NCBI GenBank assembly: GCA_041389725.1
Contig: JAWKRG010000002.1
Location: forward strand, 992,001-1,056,000
Length of the DNA stretch: 64,000 nt
Reading direction: 5' to 3'
Source: Polyangiaceae bacterium
GTDB lineage: Bacteria; Myxococcota_A; Polyangia; Polyangiales; Polyangiaceae
A program made the translations under genes and the position numbers. The notes under the pieces were generated by a model that was not told the origin of the DNA, searched no databases, and saw only the letters and a list, made by a program, of their open reading frames with translations. How positions within the stretch are numbered: position 1 is the first letter of the stretch; the number at the start of each line of letters is the position of its first letter. Below, in pieces: positions 42,936 through 51,914 of the stretch.

Positions 42936-45900
42936 GAGGGCTCCTGCTTGCGCTGTCCCGCATAGCCGGCCAAGGTCATGAAACGCTCGCGCAGCTGCGT
43001 CGTCGCATCTTGCAGCTGTCCCGCGCGCAGAGCCGCCATCTTCGCCTCGTACTCGGCACGCAGCGCAGCCACGGCGTTCTCCAGACCATCGCCCACTGCG
43101 GCCGTGACAGGCTCCGCAACCGGCTGACCCACGCTGGCGAGTCCCTGGAGCGTCTCCCAAGTCTCGAGGCGCTCGGCAACGCCTTCGGCGAGATGAGCCT
43201 CCATGCGACACTCGACGTCGCCACTGCGCAGAGACGGCTGCAGCTTGCGGCGCTCCGCCGGAACGGCCGCGAGCCACTGACCGAGCGCGACTTCACTGCC
43301 GTCCACGGCGGCAAAGTGGCTCAAGAATCGACGCTCCCCGAGGGCGAAGTGAGCCGGCGTTCGGCCACCGTCAGCTGCGGATAGCGTGGAGTTCGGGTCC
43401 GGATTGCCTTGCAGATCCAAGCGCGCGGCGCGCTCGGCACTGGGGTCGAAGAGGAACAAGGGGTGGACGCGACAGTCGACGGCAGCGCGGGCACGACTGA
43501 CCGTGTCCGCACTTTCGAAGCCGTGCCGCCCCGGACTCGGCGAATAGACGTGACACAGCGCGGGCCCCGGGTGGGCCAACACTCGGGTGAACGCCTCGAA
43601 AAGATGGTCACGGTGGGCGATGGAGCAAGACGCGATCATGGCTTTGCGTTGCATGAGCAACGGCAGGACCGGATCGTTGTCGAGCAGCCAGCGCTCGCGC
43701 CCATCCAACACCGCAATCTTCACTGGGAGGCGCGAGGCCAGCAGCCGAAACAGCCCGGCGCGTGCATTGGCGGAAAACACGTCGGGGCCCGCCAGCACCA
43801 GAGTCGCGGGACAGGACGCCAGCTCTTCGGCAGTGAGATCCTCGTAGCCGAGGTGCGAAAGCGACTCGGCCAACACATCGGCTTGCGCGGGTGCCTCCAG
43901 CACTTGCGACACGTAGCGTTGCAGCCGAATCATGCTGGCATGCTGCGCCAGCTGACCCTCGGCCAGCCCGACTGCCAAATCCAGGGCATGGCTCGATAGC
44001 TCGACCACCACTGGAACCGCGAAGGGGTTGCGCGGGAACTCGGCAGCCCACTCGGCCAGCACGGGGCTCGCAACGACGAGACCGAAACGCGCGCGACCCA
44101 TGCCGTCGCGTCCCTGTTCGAGAGCCGCTGCTGCCTCGCTGACTCGCTTGGCCAAGGCGACCCAACGCCGCGCCTGAGCGCTATCGAGACTTGCAGCGTG
44201 ACCGGCCTTGTCCAGTTCACTGACGAGCTTGGCGACGTTGGCGCTGTGGTCCGGCACGGATTGCAGCGCCGCGTCGAGGGCCTCCAGATCCTGACTGGGC
44301 AGCGCGCTCGTCAGCGTCTTTTGCAGGGCCGCACGCAGGGCTTGCTCCTGCTCCTTCAGTGCACGCAGCTGGGACACCATGCCGCGCTGTTTCTGGAACT
44401 CGGCCACCGCGGTGATCAGACGCGCGGCGATGCGTGCGCCAGAGCCCGGCTCGTGTCCCCCGCCTCCGGCCACGGAAAGCAAGGTGTGCCGACTGGTCAT
44501 CACCGCAGCCATGGGTCCGACCGATGGGCGCTCCGCGCACCATGCGATGGTCGCGCCGGCAGGGTCCGGCAGCCGTTCCCACACGGAAAAGCCGCGAGCC
44601 GTGCGTTGAACGCTCTCTTCGCTGCGAGTGCCGACGGAGATGGCCTGCTCCGCGCACACCGCGCTGCACCCCCCACAACCCTGGCAGGCGGCGGGATTCA
44701 CGCTCAGACCCAAGAGTTGCCCGCTGTCCTTCTTTTCGCTTTGGGCGCGGTGAAACAGCTCTTCCGTCACGGCAAAGGGCAGCTGCTCGATGACGGCGAG
44801 GGTGGCCTCGAAGGCGCGGTCGTAGTCCGGGCGTTCGGTGTCAGCGACCTTCAGCTGCTCGACCAACCAGGCATACCCCTCACGCAGAACCTGTGCGTCC
44901 AAGAAGCGCGCGCTGGTCTTTGCGAGAGTCATGTTGGTCTTGCTGCTCAGCTGTTTGAACGCGCGTCGCAGCTTGTCCGCCGCGGCGCTCCGCGGCGCGC
45001 CGGGCTCCTGCGCTTGATCCGCAGCGGCGCCGAGCAGGGCCTCCACGCTGATGAGCGCGGGCATGATCGCGGCATCTGGACACGCCGTCCAGCACGCACC
45101 GCAACCGGTGCAGCGGTCGATCATGATGTCGGGAATGCGATTGCGGTGAACGGCCACCTCGAACAGACCCGAGGTGGACGGCGGCACCGCAGCCAGCGAA
45201 ACGAAAGGATCCGGGGCTGCGTCGGCGCCACCCTGGGCGCGCCGGGGCGCCGCGAATTCGGACCAGAAGCGCGGAAGATTGTCATAGCCCTTGCGCGCGC
45301 TACTGAAGCGCCGCACGGCGAGGGGCTGTGCGACATCGGCTTTGGCGCGCTCGGCGGGCGGCAGCTTGCGCCAGTCCAACCGCTTGATGGCGGCCGGCAT
45401 GTCCCCCACCCCCAATAGCCAAGGAATGTGACCCAGCAGGTCGGCGAGTGCCTCGTTGCATACGTAGACGTCGAGCTGTCGGCTCACGATGGCGTTGCGC
45501 CAAGTCGCCGGTAGCTCTCCCCACAACTGCTCGACGCCGATGGGACTCGACAAAAGCACGCGCGCTTCGAGGGCGGCGCGCGAGAGCGGATCGATGGCCG
45601 CCGGCAGCTCCGGCGCAGCGACGATGACCGCGTCGTGCCACATCGAGTTCGCGGCGGAGATTTCCTCGCGCGCGGAGGAGATCTCGATGGTCCAGGTGCC
45701 TTGTTCGCCGCTGCTCACGCGGCTCTTCACGAAGCCACCCGCGGCGCTCACACACTGCTGCGCCGCCTGTTCCAAATCCAGCTCGGCAGATTCGCTGTGG
45801 CGCCCCCATAGCGCGATGGTCTTGGCCGACGGGGGCCGCAGGTCGAGCAATGCGTCCACGGCTAGGGTTTCGCGCTCGAGATTCGGGAACTCGGCGTCGA

Positions 45901-47239
45901 GCCGCTGGAGGAACGCCTGGCGCTTGGGATGATCGCCGCTATCTCGCGTGGGTGCGACCCCCAGCACGACTTCGCGACGCGCTGCAGCTCCGAGCTTCAT
46001 GTGCTCGAACAGCGCGAGCAGTTCGGCGTTGGTCACTGGCTCACCCCCAGCACCGTAGACGGCGTGCCACAGGGGCGGGCTCTTCTCCAATAGGGCGCCC
46101 TCGATCTCGCGCAGCAGCGGCCCGCCCGGCACGAGCCAATCCGCGGTGCGTTCCAACACTGCCACACCCTTCAATCCCGCCAGGGACGCGCGCAGCGCCT
46201 CGGCGTCCAAGGGACGCAGCCATTCGATGCCGACCACGCCGACGCGCTCACCGCGCTCTTCCCTCAAGTAGTCGACCAGGGCGCGAAGGGGGCCGAGCAC
46301 CATCCCCTGCCCGACGAAGGCGTACTCGGCGCGATCCATCTGGTACTCGCTAATCAACTCGAGTCGACGCCCCGTCAGACGCGCGTGTTCGTTCAGGGCC
46401 TCTTGCAGGATGTGCAACAGTGGAGTGGCCGCAAAGGCGCGCTGTCCGGCGAGGGCAACGGCCAGATCCCTTCCACTCTGCAGCATGCCGTGCGCAGCGG
46501 GCCGATCAGCGTCGAACCAGCGTGGCACTCGCGAGCGCTTGTCGCCGAACAAGAACTGCTGCTCGGGCGTGGGGCAGGCAATCGAGTCGCTCGCGTCGCC
46601 CAGGTATTCACGCACTTGTTCGGCGCTGGGCATGTGGACCGACGCTGGCCCCCAAGCCGTCTCCGGGCCATCCATGGCGACGACCGCGAGCAGAAGGGCT
46701 TGCTCCGCGACGCGCCGGGAGACGAGGCTCTTGTCGACCACTTGCTGCGCGCCATCCGCAAAGGCGAGGATCGCGCCAGCGTGGGTCAAGGCGTGGTACG
46801 GACCGTGTCCTTGGGAGCCGTAGGACGCCTGCGCCGCGGCGTCCGCCGAGGTCACCGCTTGCACCAGCAACGGCGCACGGCGCGCCGCCGCCGACAGCAC
46901 GGTGGCATAGGCGTCGGTCAAGGCAGCGGACTCGAGCAACACGGTGGCACGCTGCCCCCCGAGCGCTGCGCCCACCGCCGCGGAAAGCACCGCCGCTGCA
47001 TCGTCCCCCACGTGCTGAAAAGTGTCGGTGCCGAACGCGCTTGGCGCCACGCGCTCTTCGCGAAACAAGCGCGTTTCCCCCGGGGCGAGCGCCCGGAAGA
47101 TCTGCTGCCCGGCCAAGACGTCGGCGTGAAACGCCGCAGCGGCTCCGGTCAACACGTCGGTAGGTGGCGCTGCCTTCGCTTGCGGCTTGCTCCCCAATTT
47201 GCGCATCCACTGCGTTGCGAGTCGTGCCCAGTTGCTCAT
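42932..47239 (-). CDS. giant PFOR-like protein with degenerate catalytic motifs and two [4Fe-4S] motifs
   Basis: 1435 residues. The whole length follows the order of PFOR (NifJ) domains. The N-terminal pyrimidine-type domain has DGPETAWG where PFOR has DGFRTSHE, and EEVAA/YPITPSS is replaced by APGETRLF. Domain II is LTGRRLELISEYQMDRAEYAF, then VGVVGIEWLRPLDAE and VAVLERTADWLVPGGPLL. Domain III begins TIALWGRHSE. The ferredoxin part has CTGCGACWTACP (near 710) and CQGCGGCSAVC (near 850). Domain VI ends CHVYSPSPGRHGF (near 1225), where PFOR has AYSPCI-HG. The TPP GDG motif has become AGPDVFSAN. So it is likely a catalytically inactive PFOR that kept its electron-transfer part. It overlaps both rnfB and rnfC by ATGA, which ties it to Rnf. 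Confidence 0.8.
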   Translation of the reverse strand: MSNWARLATQWMRKLGSKPQAKAAPPTDVLTGAAAAFHADVLAGQQIFRALAPGETRLFREERVAPSAFGTDTFQHVGDDAAAVLSAAVGAALGGQRATVLLESAALTDAYATVLSAAARRAPLLVQAVTSADAAAQASYGSQGHGPYHALTHAGAILAFADGAQQVVDKSLVSRRVAEQALLLAVVAMDGPETAWGPASVHMPSAEQVREYLGDASDSIACPTPEQQFLFGDKRSRVPRWFDADRPAAHGMLQSGRDLAVALAGQRAFAATPLLHILQEALNEHARLTGRRLELISEYQMDRAEYAFVGQGMVLGPLRALVDYLREERGERVGVVGIEWLRPLDAEALRASLAGLKGVAVLERTADWLVPGGPLLREIEGALLEKSPPLWHAVYGAGGEPVTNAELLALFEHMKLGAAARREVVLGVAPTRDSGDHPKRQAFLQRLDAEFPNLERETLAVDALLDLRPPSAKTIALWGRHSESAELDLEQAAQQCVSAAGGFVKSRVSSGEQGTWTIEISSAREEISAANSMWHDAVIVAAPELPAAIDPLSRAALEARVLLSSPIGVEQLWGELPATWRNAIVSRQLDVYVCNEALADLLGHIPWLLGVGDMPAAIKRLDWRKLPPAERAKADVAQPLAVRRFSSARKGYDNLPRFWSEFAAPRRAQGGADAAPDPFVSLAAVPPSTSGLFEVAVHRNRIPDIMIDRCTGCGACWTACPDAAIMPALISVEALLGAAADQAQEPGAPRSAAADKLRRAFKQLSSKTNMTLAKTSARFLDAQVLREGYAWLVEQLKVADTERPDYDRAFEATLAVIEQLPFAVTEELFHRAQSEKKDSGQLLGLSVNPAACQGCGGCSAVCAEQAISVGTRSEESVQRTARGFSVWERLPDPAGATIAWCAERPSVGPMAAVMTSRHTLLSVAGGGGHEPGSGARIAARLITAVAEFQKQRGMVSQLRALKEQEQALRAALQKTLTSALPSQDLEALDAALQSVPDHSANVAKLVSELDKAGHAASLDSAQARRWVALAKRVSEAAAALEQGRDGMGRARFGLVVASPVLAEWAAEFPRNPFAVPVVVELSSHALDLAVGLAEGQLAQHASMIRLQRYVSQVLEAPAQADVLAESLSHLGYEDLTAEELASCPATLVLAGPDVFSANARAGLFRLLASRLPVKIAVLDGRERWLLDNDPVLPLLMQRKAMIASCSIAHRDHLFEAFTRVLAHPGPALCHVYSPSPGRHGFESADTVSRARAAVDCRVHPLFLFDPSAERAARLDLQGNPDPNSTLSAADGGRTPAHFALGERRFLSHFAAVDGSEVALGQWLAAVPAERRKLQPSLRSGDVECRMEAHLAEGVAERLETWETLQGLASVGQPVAEPVTAAVGDGLENAVAALRAEYEAKMAALRAGQLQDATTQLRERFMTLAGYAGQRKQEPS

Positions 47240-48072
47240 GCTACTACCTTGAGTTTGCGGCGCTGGAATTGATTGCCTTCCACGACGGTGATCGCACCCG
47301 TGGGGCAGCGCAGTGTGCAAGACGCATCGAGCCGAGAGGGGCTCATCAGCTTCGGCAGTCCGTTCGTCATCACGATCGCTCCGTCCGCCGCGTCGAGGGC
47401 GCAGCGACCGCATGCGTCACAAGCAACCGAGCAGGCACGCGTGGCATCCGCGCCTGCCAGGGGGCTCGCACACTGCACGAGCACCGGGTTGGCCAGGGGT
47501 TCGAGGGTGAACAGGTCGAGGGGACAGGCCTCGACGCAGTCGTTACACGCAGTGCACTTGTCGACATTCACCTGCGGCAAGTCTTCGTCGGTCATGGAGA
47601 TGGCGTCGAAGGTGCAAGCCACTTCGCAATCCGCGAGGCCCAAACAGCCCCAGGCGCAGGCACGTCCGCCGCCGTTGACGATGAATGCGGCGCGACACGA
47701 CTTCAGCCCGGAGTACTCCGCCATCCGACGTACGGAAGACTTTCCTCCCGCGCAGTGCAGCCTGGCGACGCGCTTCTCCCTCACCCCGGCGTCCACGCCC
47801 AAGAACGCCGCGATGTTCGCGATGCCCTCGGGGCTACTCACGGTGCAGCCGCTGGCCTGCACCGCTCCGTTTACGACGTTCTCGGCGAAAGCGCGGCAGC
47901 CAGGCTGTCCGCAAGCGCCGCAGTTGGAGCCCGGCAACATCGATTCCACCTCGTCGATGCGCGGGTCTTCCTCGACGCGCAGTTTGCGATTCGCAATGGC
48001 CAAGATGACGCCGAACAACAACGCGACGCCGAACATGATCCCACCTGCGGTCAAGATCTGGCTCAGCAGCAC
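47236..48072 (-). CDS. rnfB: RnfB, Fe-S subunit of the Rnf complex
   Basis: 278 residues from a GTG at 48072. A membrane helix (MFGVALLFGVILAIANRK) leads into the cluster motif SNCGACGQPGCRAF with Cys51, 54, 59 and 76. Many further Cys follow, including GGGRACAWGCLGLADCEVAC and CTACNDCVEACP, and a C-terminal part whose last motifs are incomplete (ACSVACDACGRCALDAADGA and ASCTLRCPTGAI). It has 21 Cys in all, the multi-cluster form of RnfB that accepts electrons from ferredoxin. Its stop overlaps the start of the 1435-aa gene by ATGA, which differs from the usual rnfB position. Confidence 0.93.
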   Translation of the reverse strand: MLLSQILTAGGIMFGVALLFGVILAIANRKLRVEEDPRIDEVESMLPGSNCGACGQPGCRAFAENVVNGAVQASGCTVSSPEGIANIAAFLGVDAGVREKRVARLHCAGGKSSVRRMAEYSGLKSCRAAFIVNGGGRACAWGCLGLADCEVACTFDAISMTDEDLPQVNVDKCTACNDCVEACPLDLFTLEPLANPVLVQCASPLAGADATRACSVACDACGRCALDAADGAIVMTNGLPKLMSPSRLDASCTLRCPTGAITVVEGNQFQRRKLKVVA

Positions 48073-48080
48073 CGAATCGA

Positions 48081-48085
48081 CTCCT
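48081..48085 (-). promoter_or_regulatory. Shine-Dalgarno site of rnfB
   Basis: AGGAG on the minus strand lies 8 bases before the GTG of rnfB and overlaps the stop codon of the upstream 1271-aa gene. It fixes the GTG at 48072 as the start. Confidence 0.7.
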
Positions 48086-51000
48086 ACTGATTGAACTTTG
48101 CGGCGCGCGCCACGAGTTCATCGTTGGCGGTGGTGTCACCCTTGCGAGGCGCGCCGGGGTGGATGCAACTCGCCGGGCACTTTTCCGCGGCCTTGACCAG
48201 TTGCAGGAACGTGCCGGCCGAAGCGTCGCCGAGCACCGCCTGCTTGTCGCCGTTGTAGACGAACAACTTGGGATTGATGTTGATGCACTCGTTGCAGCTG
48301 GTGCACAGCACCGTATCCACGAAGGGATCCGAGAAGGACATCTCCTCCTCTTCTTCTTCCACGGCGGGAGCGGGTGCTGCCTCCGCGGGAGCCGCCTCCG
48401 CGGCCGGGGACGACGGCGCCGGAGCAGGCGACATCGGCATGGGCAGTGCCGCGCCGGTCGGTCCGGCGAGGGCCAGACTCTGCGGATCCATCAGCGCGCG
48501 GGCCAAGCGTTCGAGTGCCTCGCCCGCGGTTTCGTCACGGACGCGTTCGAGCTCGGCCGCGTGGCGCTTCTCGAGGTCCTGCCGTTCTTGCTCGGCTTCT
48601 TGCTGAGCGGATTCCCGCGCCGCCAGGGCCGCGCGGCGCGCGTACTCGTTTCGCGTTCCGCCCAACTCCTCCAGGGCGCGCCAGAGCCGCAGTGCGCGGT
48701 GGCTCTCTTGCGCCATGGCGCGCGAAACGATGGCCCGTCCGAGGTTGCCCGCCGCGTCCGTGGTCCAGACGTAGGGGATCTTCTCGGGCTCACCATGGAG
48801 CATTTGCTCCAAGTACTCGGCCATGGGGATCTGTTCGTCGCTCCACGCTTTGACGGGCACGGCCCAGAAGTGCTGACGGAAGCCGAGTTCCAAGGCGGCA
48901 GCGTGCGCGAAGGTGAAGGCTTCTTCCACGGACTCGGGGTTTCCGCTCGCGTCCTCGGCATCGATGGCATGAACCGGCCAGGAAGCCTCAGGCGACGGGT
49001 TGCCCGACACGTCGAAGCTCTCCGCCCAGGTCAAACCGCGATCAGGCACGTAGCTGAAGCACGGGGCCGCACGGCCCTCGTGGCCAGCGGCCAGACGCAG
49101 CCATGCAGGCATCGGTCCGGTGCTCGGATGCGGCGGCACCACCATGAACGCCGGGCGGGTCGTGTCCGCCATGAAGGTGAGGCCGCGAACGAGATGATCG
49201 GGTCGCGCTAGACTCGTCTGCACGACGACCGCCTCTCGATGCCCGACGAGAGCGTAGCCCAGTCCGCCCAGGGGGTGTTCGGAGTCGCTGCCGAAGGGTT
49301 CCTCCACCAACACGTGGATGGGGCGTCCGCTCTGCATCACATCCGAGAGCGAGTGCTGGGAGACACTCCAGACAGCCTCGGCTGTTTCGACGGCCAGCAC
49401 CGGCGGCAGGCACGACAACTCCGCCTCTTCGAATCGGCTCCAATCCAATTCGTCCAGGACCGGACCATGGATTGCATCATCGTACACGCCTTGGATTTCG
49501 AGGCGTGCCACGCGCAAGGCGCGCACGACTGGCATCAGCTCCCACACCAAGCCGTCGAAGAGCCCAAGAGCCACACCCAAGGGGTCGTCGTGGGTGACCG
49601 CATGCACGCGCCAGGGGCCGGGGTCTACGGCGCGTGCGCTGACCAGGAACAACTCTGGCGCCACGTCCAGCTTGCTCATGAAGTCTTCGAGGATGGCGGC
49701 AGTACGCTGAAGGCGCAGCCGCCGCTCGTCGCTCATGCGCTGCGAGCCTTGCCGTCGCGCCAAGAACGGCGCGAGGGCGGCAGAGTCCACGAAATCCACT
49801 TCCCCTAGACTCCGCGCAACCCGCGCCGGCTCTGCGGCCCGCGGCGAGTTGCTGTCGTCCACCTGCAGCATCTCCGCCAGTCGCAGATGCAATCTGCCGA
49901 CCTCTTGCTTCAGCACCGCGCGACGTCGGCGACGCTCGGGCAGGACGACTGCCGCGTACAGTTCGACCGGCAAGTCGTGATTCAGGCCGAGCACACGCCC
50001 TCGTTCCGTCACCGCTTTGCCAAGGACGCCAACCTCCTCGGCCAGGGTCTGCTTGCCCTTCTCGCTGAGTCCCAACTCGTGGCTGAAGCGTTCACAGGCG
50101 AGACCGATCACGCTGGACAGCTCCGTGGCACCCTTCTCCGCAACCACCGCCGCGGTTGCCGCCAGCAAGCGTGCCTGATGTTCCGTGATGATGGGCAGCG
50201 CCTGACCGCTCCTGGCCATCGCAGCCAGCTTGTCTCGCAGCCACTCGCTCACCCGCTGCACTTCGCCGGGCGTAGCTTCGTCGACGAAGAGGGGGTAGGC
50301 CTGTGCCGTCTGGCGCACCAGGCAAGTCGCCAGTGCAGGTGCCAAAGGCAACAATGCCTCTGCCCCTACTTCGCCTTTCCCGGTCAGGTGAAAGCGCCGA
50401 AGGGCGAGCCGCCAGGAATCGCTGACCTGTCCCTCGGCCTTGGGAAGGAGCGGGCGCGCCCGGGGCGTACGGAAGTCCAGCTCGGACTTGTTCGGCGGTG
50501 GTGGTGCGTCGGTGCGCACGGACACCAAGCGGCTCTTCGGACTGCGAGAGGGCAATCCCAACCGCTGGTGCAGTAGGGGGAACAGGGCGTCATCGAGCGC
50601 TTCCTGCATCGTGAGCCACGATGCCGTCGGGTCCAGCTCCTTGCCCGCACGCGGGTCGAGCCAATCCACGGTCAACGACATTTGCCCGCAGAGCTCGCGC
50701 TGCACGGCACTGAGGGACCGCGCCACGTCGTTCGCCGAGTCCGCCTCCTGAACCAAGACCACGCGGGCGCCTTTGCTCAGTCGCAAGGACTCGTTGAGCA
50801 ACGCAGGATGCGCGATGAACACGAGATCCAACGTCGCACGTGGGTTGCTCACCCAGCGCTTGGCAACGCCCAGCGCCACCACGTCCGCGCTCGTCGGTAT
50901 CGAAACCGTCGCAACCGACTCCGCGATCTCCGAGAGCGCCGCAAACAGCAACTCGCGGGCACGGGGGCCCGCGGGTGCCAGGCCGACGGTCACACAAGGC

Positions 51001-51899
51001 GCTTCGTCGATGGCCGCGGGTTGAACGCGAGCACCCAGGGCGCGCTGCACGGCCTCCAGCTCGCAGGGCGCGTGCTGCAGATCGATGGGCGTGCCGTCCG
51101 TCGTGCGTTGCAGCACTCTGAGCACGTCTTCGCCGAGCGCAGCGTCGGCGCCGAGCACCACGACCTTGCGCTTGCCTTGCAGCGCCTCCTGCACTTCTGC
51201 TTCGGGGAAGGGACGCAACCTGCGCACGCCGAGCAAGGCCGTGGGCGTGCCGTGCTTGCGCAGTTGCTCGACAAGCGCCTGCGCTTGTTCGCGAGCCGCG
51301 CCATGTGCCACCAGCACGACGTTGGCGCCATCACCATGCTCGAGGATCGTCGGGGCGCAGTCGCGCTGAAGCACGCCGCTCAAGTGGGCCTCCGCCGCCC
51401 GCACGCGTGCCATGCGCTCGGCGTCGGCCGGCGTCTGCAGGGCAAAAGCCGCCTTCAGCTGGGTCGACGAGATGGGCTGGTATTGCCAGGGGCGCTCCGC
51501 AAACTGCTCGTCCACCACGCATTCCACGGCGTCGTTCCCCAAGTCGCACAGCAAGTGAGCGAGCAGAGCGTGGTCCGCCGCTTCCTGACCGTTGGCAGCG
51601 CTGAAGGAGAAGCCGCCAAAGCCCGAGGGTGGACCAGCCTTGTGCAGCACCCAAGCAGCGTGCGGCGGCGCGCTCGCAGCTTGCGCGGACAGCGCACGGC
51701 AGGCGCGTTGACCCGCCAAGGCCAACCCCTCGGCTTCGGCTTCCGTGGAGGCCGCCTCCACTCCACAAATCGCGCGACCGGCGCGCTGCAACAACCCGGC
51801 GCCGGTTGCGACCTCGAACTGCGAGCTGCGGGTGACCTTGCCCCGACTCTCGGGCTCCGCTGCCGCTCCGGCAGCGTCCCTGCGTGGTGTTTCGAGCAT
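48084..51899 (-). CDS. giant diverged PFOR-like protein with C-terminal single [4Fe-4S] ferredoxin
   Basis: 1271 residues. The order of remnants again follows PFOR: a domain II piece (VVLVAHGAAREQAQALVEQL, then LLGVRRLRPFPEAEV near 190-250), a domain III piece (CVTVGLAPAGPRARELLFAAL), and a domain VI piece (GRPIHVLVEEPFGSDSEHPL near 860, then GHREAVVVQTSLARPDHLV, where PFOR has GHKEAYVAQVAMGANQ). The TPP GDG motif is gone (AVWSVSQHSL). The middle bis-cluster ferredoxin is absent. After a helical stretch and a Pro/Ala/Glu linker (about 1140-1190) comes a C-terminal ferredoxin, CTSCNECININPKLFVYNGD...KCPASC (near 1196-1240). So it seems to be an electron carrier rather than an enzyme. It sits between korB and rnfB. 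Confidence 0.75.
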   Translation of the reverse strand: MLETPRRDAAGAAAEPESRGKVTRSSQFEVATGAGLLQRAGRAICGVEAASTEAEAEGLALAGQRACRALSAQAASAPPHAAWVLHKAGPPSGFGGFSFSAANGQEAADHALLAHLLCDLGNDAVECVVDEQFAERPWQYQPISSTQLKAAFALQTPADAERMARVRAAEAHLSGVLQRDCAPTILEHGDGANVVLVAHGAAREQAQALVEQLRKHGTPTALLGVRRLRPFPEAEVQEALQGKRKVVVLGADAALGEDVLRVLQRTTDGTPIDLQHAPCELEAVQRALGARVQPAAIDEAPCVTVGLAPAGPRARELLFAALSEIAESVATVSIPTSADVVALGVAKRWVSNPRATLDLVFIAHPALLNESLRLSKGARVVLVQEADSANDVARSLSAVQRELCGQMSLTVDWLDPRAGKELDPTASWLTMQEALDDALFPLLHQRLGLPSRSPKSRLVSVRTDAPPPPNKSELDFRTPRARPLLPKAEGQVSDSWRLALRRFHLTGKGEVGAEALLPLAPALATCLVRQTAQAYPLFVDEATPGEVQRVSEWLRDKLAAMARSGQALPIITEHQARLLAATAAVVAEKGATELSSVIGLACERFSHELGLSEKGKQTLAEEVGVLGKAVTERGRVLGLNHDLPVELYAAVVLPERRRRRAVLKQEVGRLHLRLAEMLQVDDSNSPRAAEPARVARSLGEVDFVDSAALAPFLARRQGSQRMSDERRLRLQRTAAILEDFMSKLDVAPELFLVSARAVDPGPWRVHAVTHDDPLGVALGLFDGLVWELMPVVRALRVARLEIQGVYDDAIHGPVLDELDWSRFEEAELSCLPPVLAVETAEAVWSVSQHSLSDVMQSGRPIHVLVEEPFGSDSEHPLGGLGYALVGHREAVVVQTSLARPDHLVRGLTFMADTTRPAFMVVPPHPSTGPMPAWLRLAAGHEGRAAPCFSYVPDRGLTWAESFDVSGNPSPEASWPVHAIDAEDASGNPESVEEAFTFAHAAALELGFRQHFWAVPVKAWSDEQIPMAEYLEQMLHGEPEKIPYVWTTDAAGNLGRAIVSRAMAQESHRALRLWRALEELGGTRNEYARRAALAARESAQQEAEQERQDLEKRHAAELERVRDETAGEALERLARALMDPQSLALAGPTGAALPMPMSPAPAPSSPAAEAAPAEAAPAPAVEEEEEEMSFSDPFVDTVLCTSCNECININPKLFVYNGDKQAVLGDASAGTFLQLVKAAEKCPASCIHPGAPRKGDTTANDELVARAAKFNQ

Positions 51900-51914
51900 T
51901 GACTGAAGCTCCTG

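Noticed and set aside
49887..50576. Plus-strand open frames within the 1271-aa gene
   Set aside because: They are shadows; only the minus-strand frame continues the PFOR-like sequence.
42932..51899. Possibility that the giant genes are frameshifted pieces of one active PFOR
   Set aside because: Each is a single uninterrupted frame with its own start, with rnfB between them, and both contain overlapping PFOR domains rather than complementary halves.
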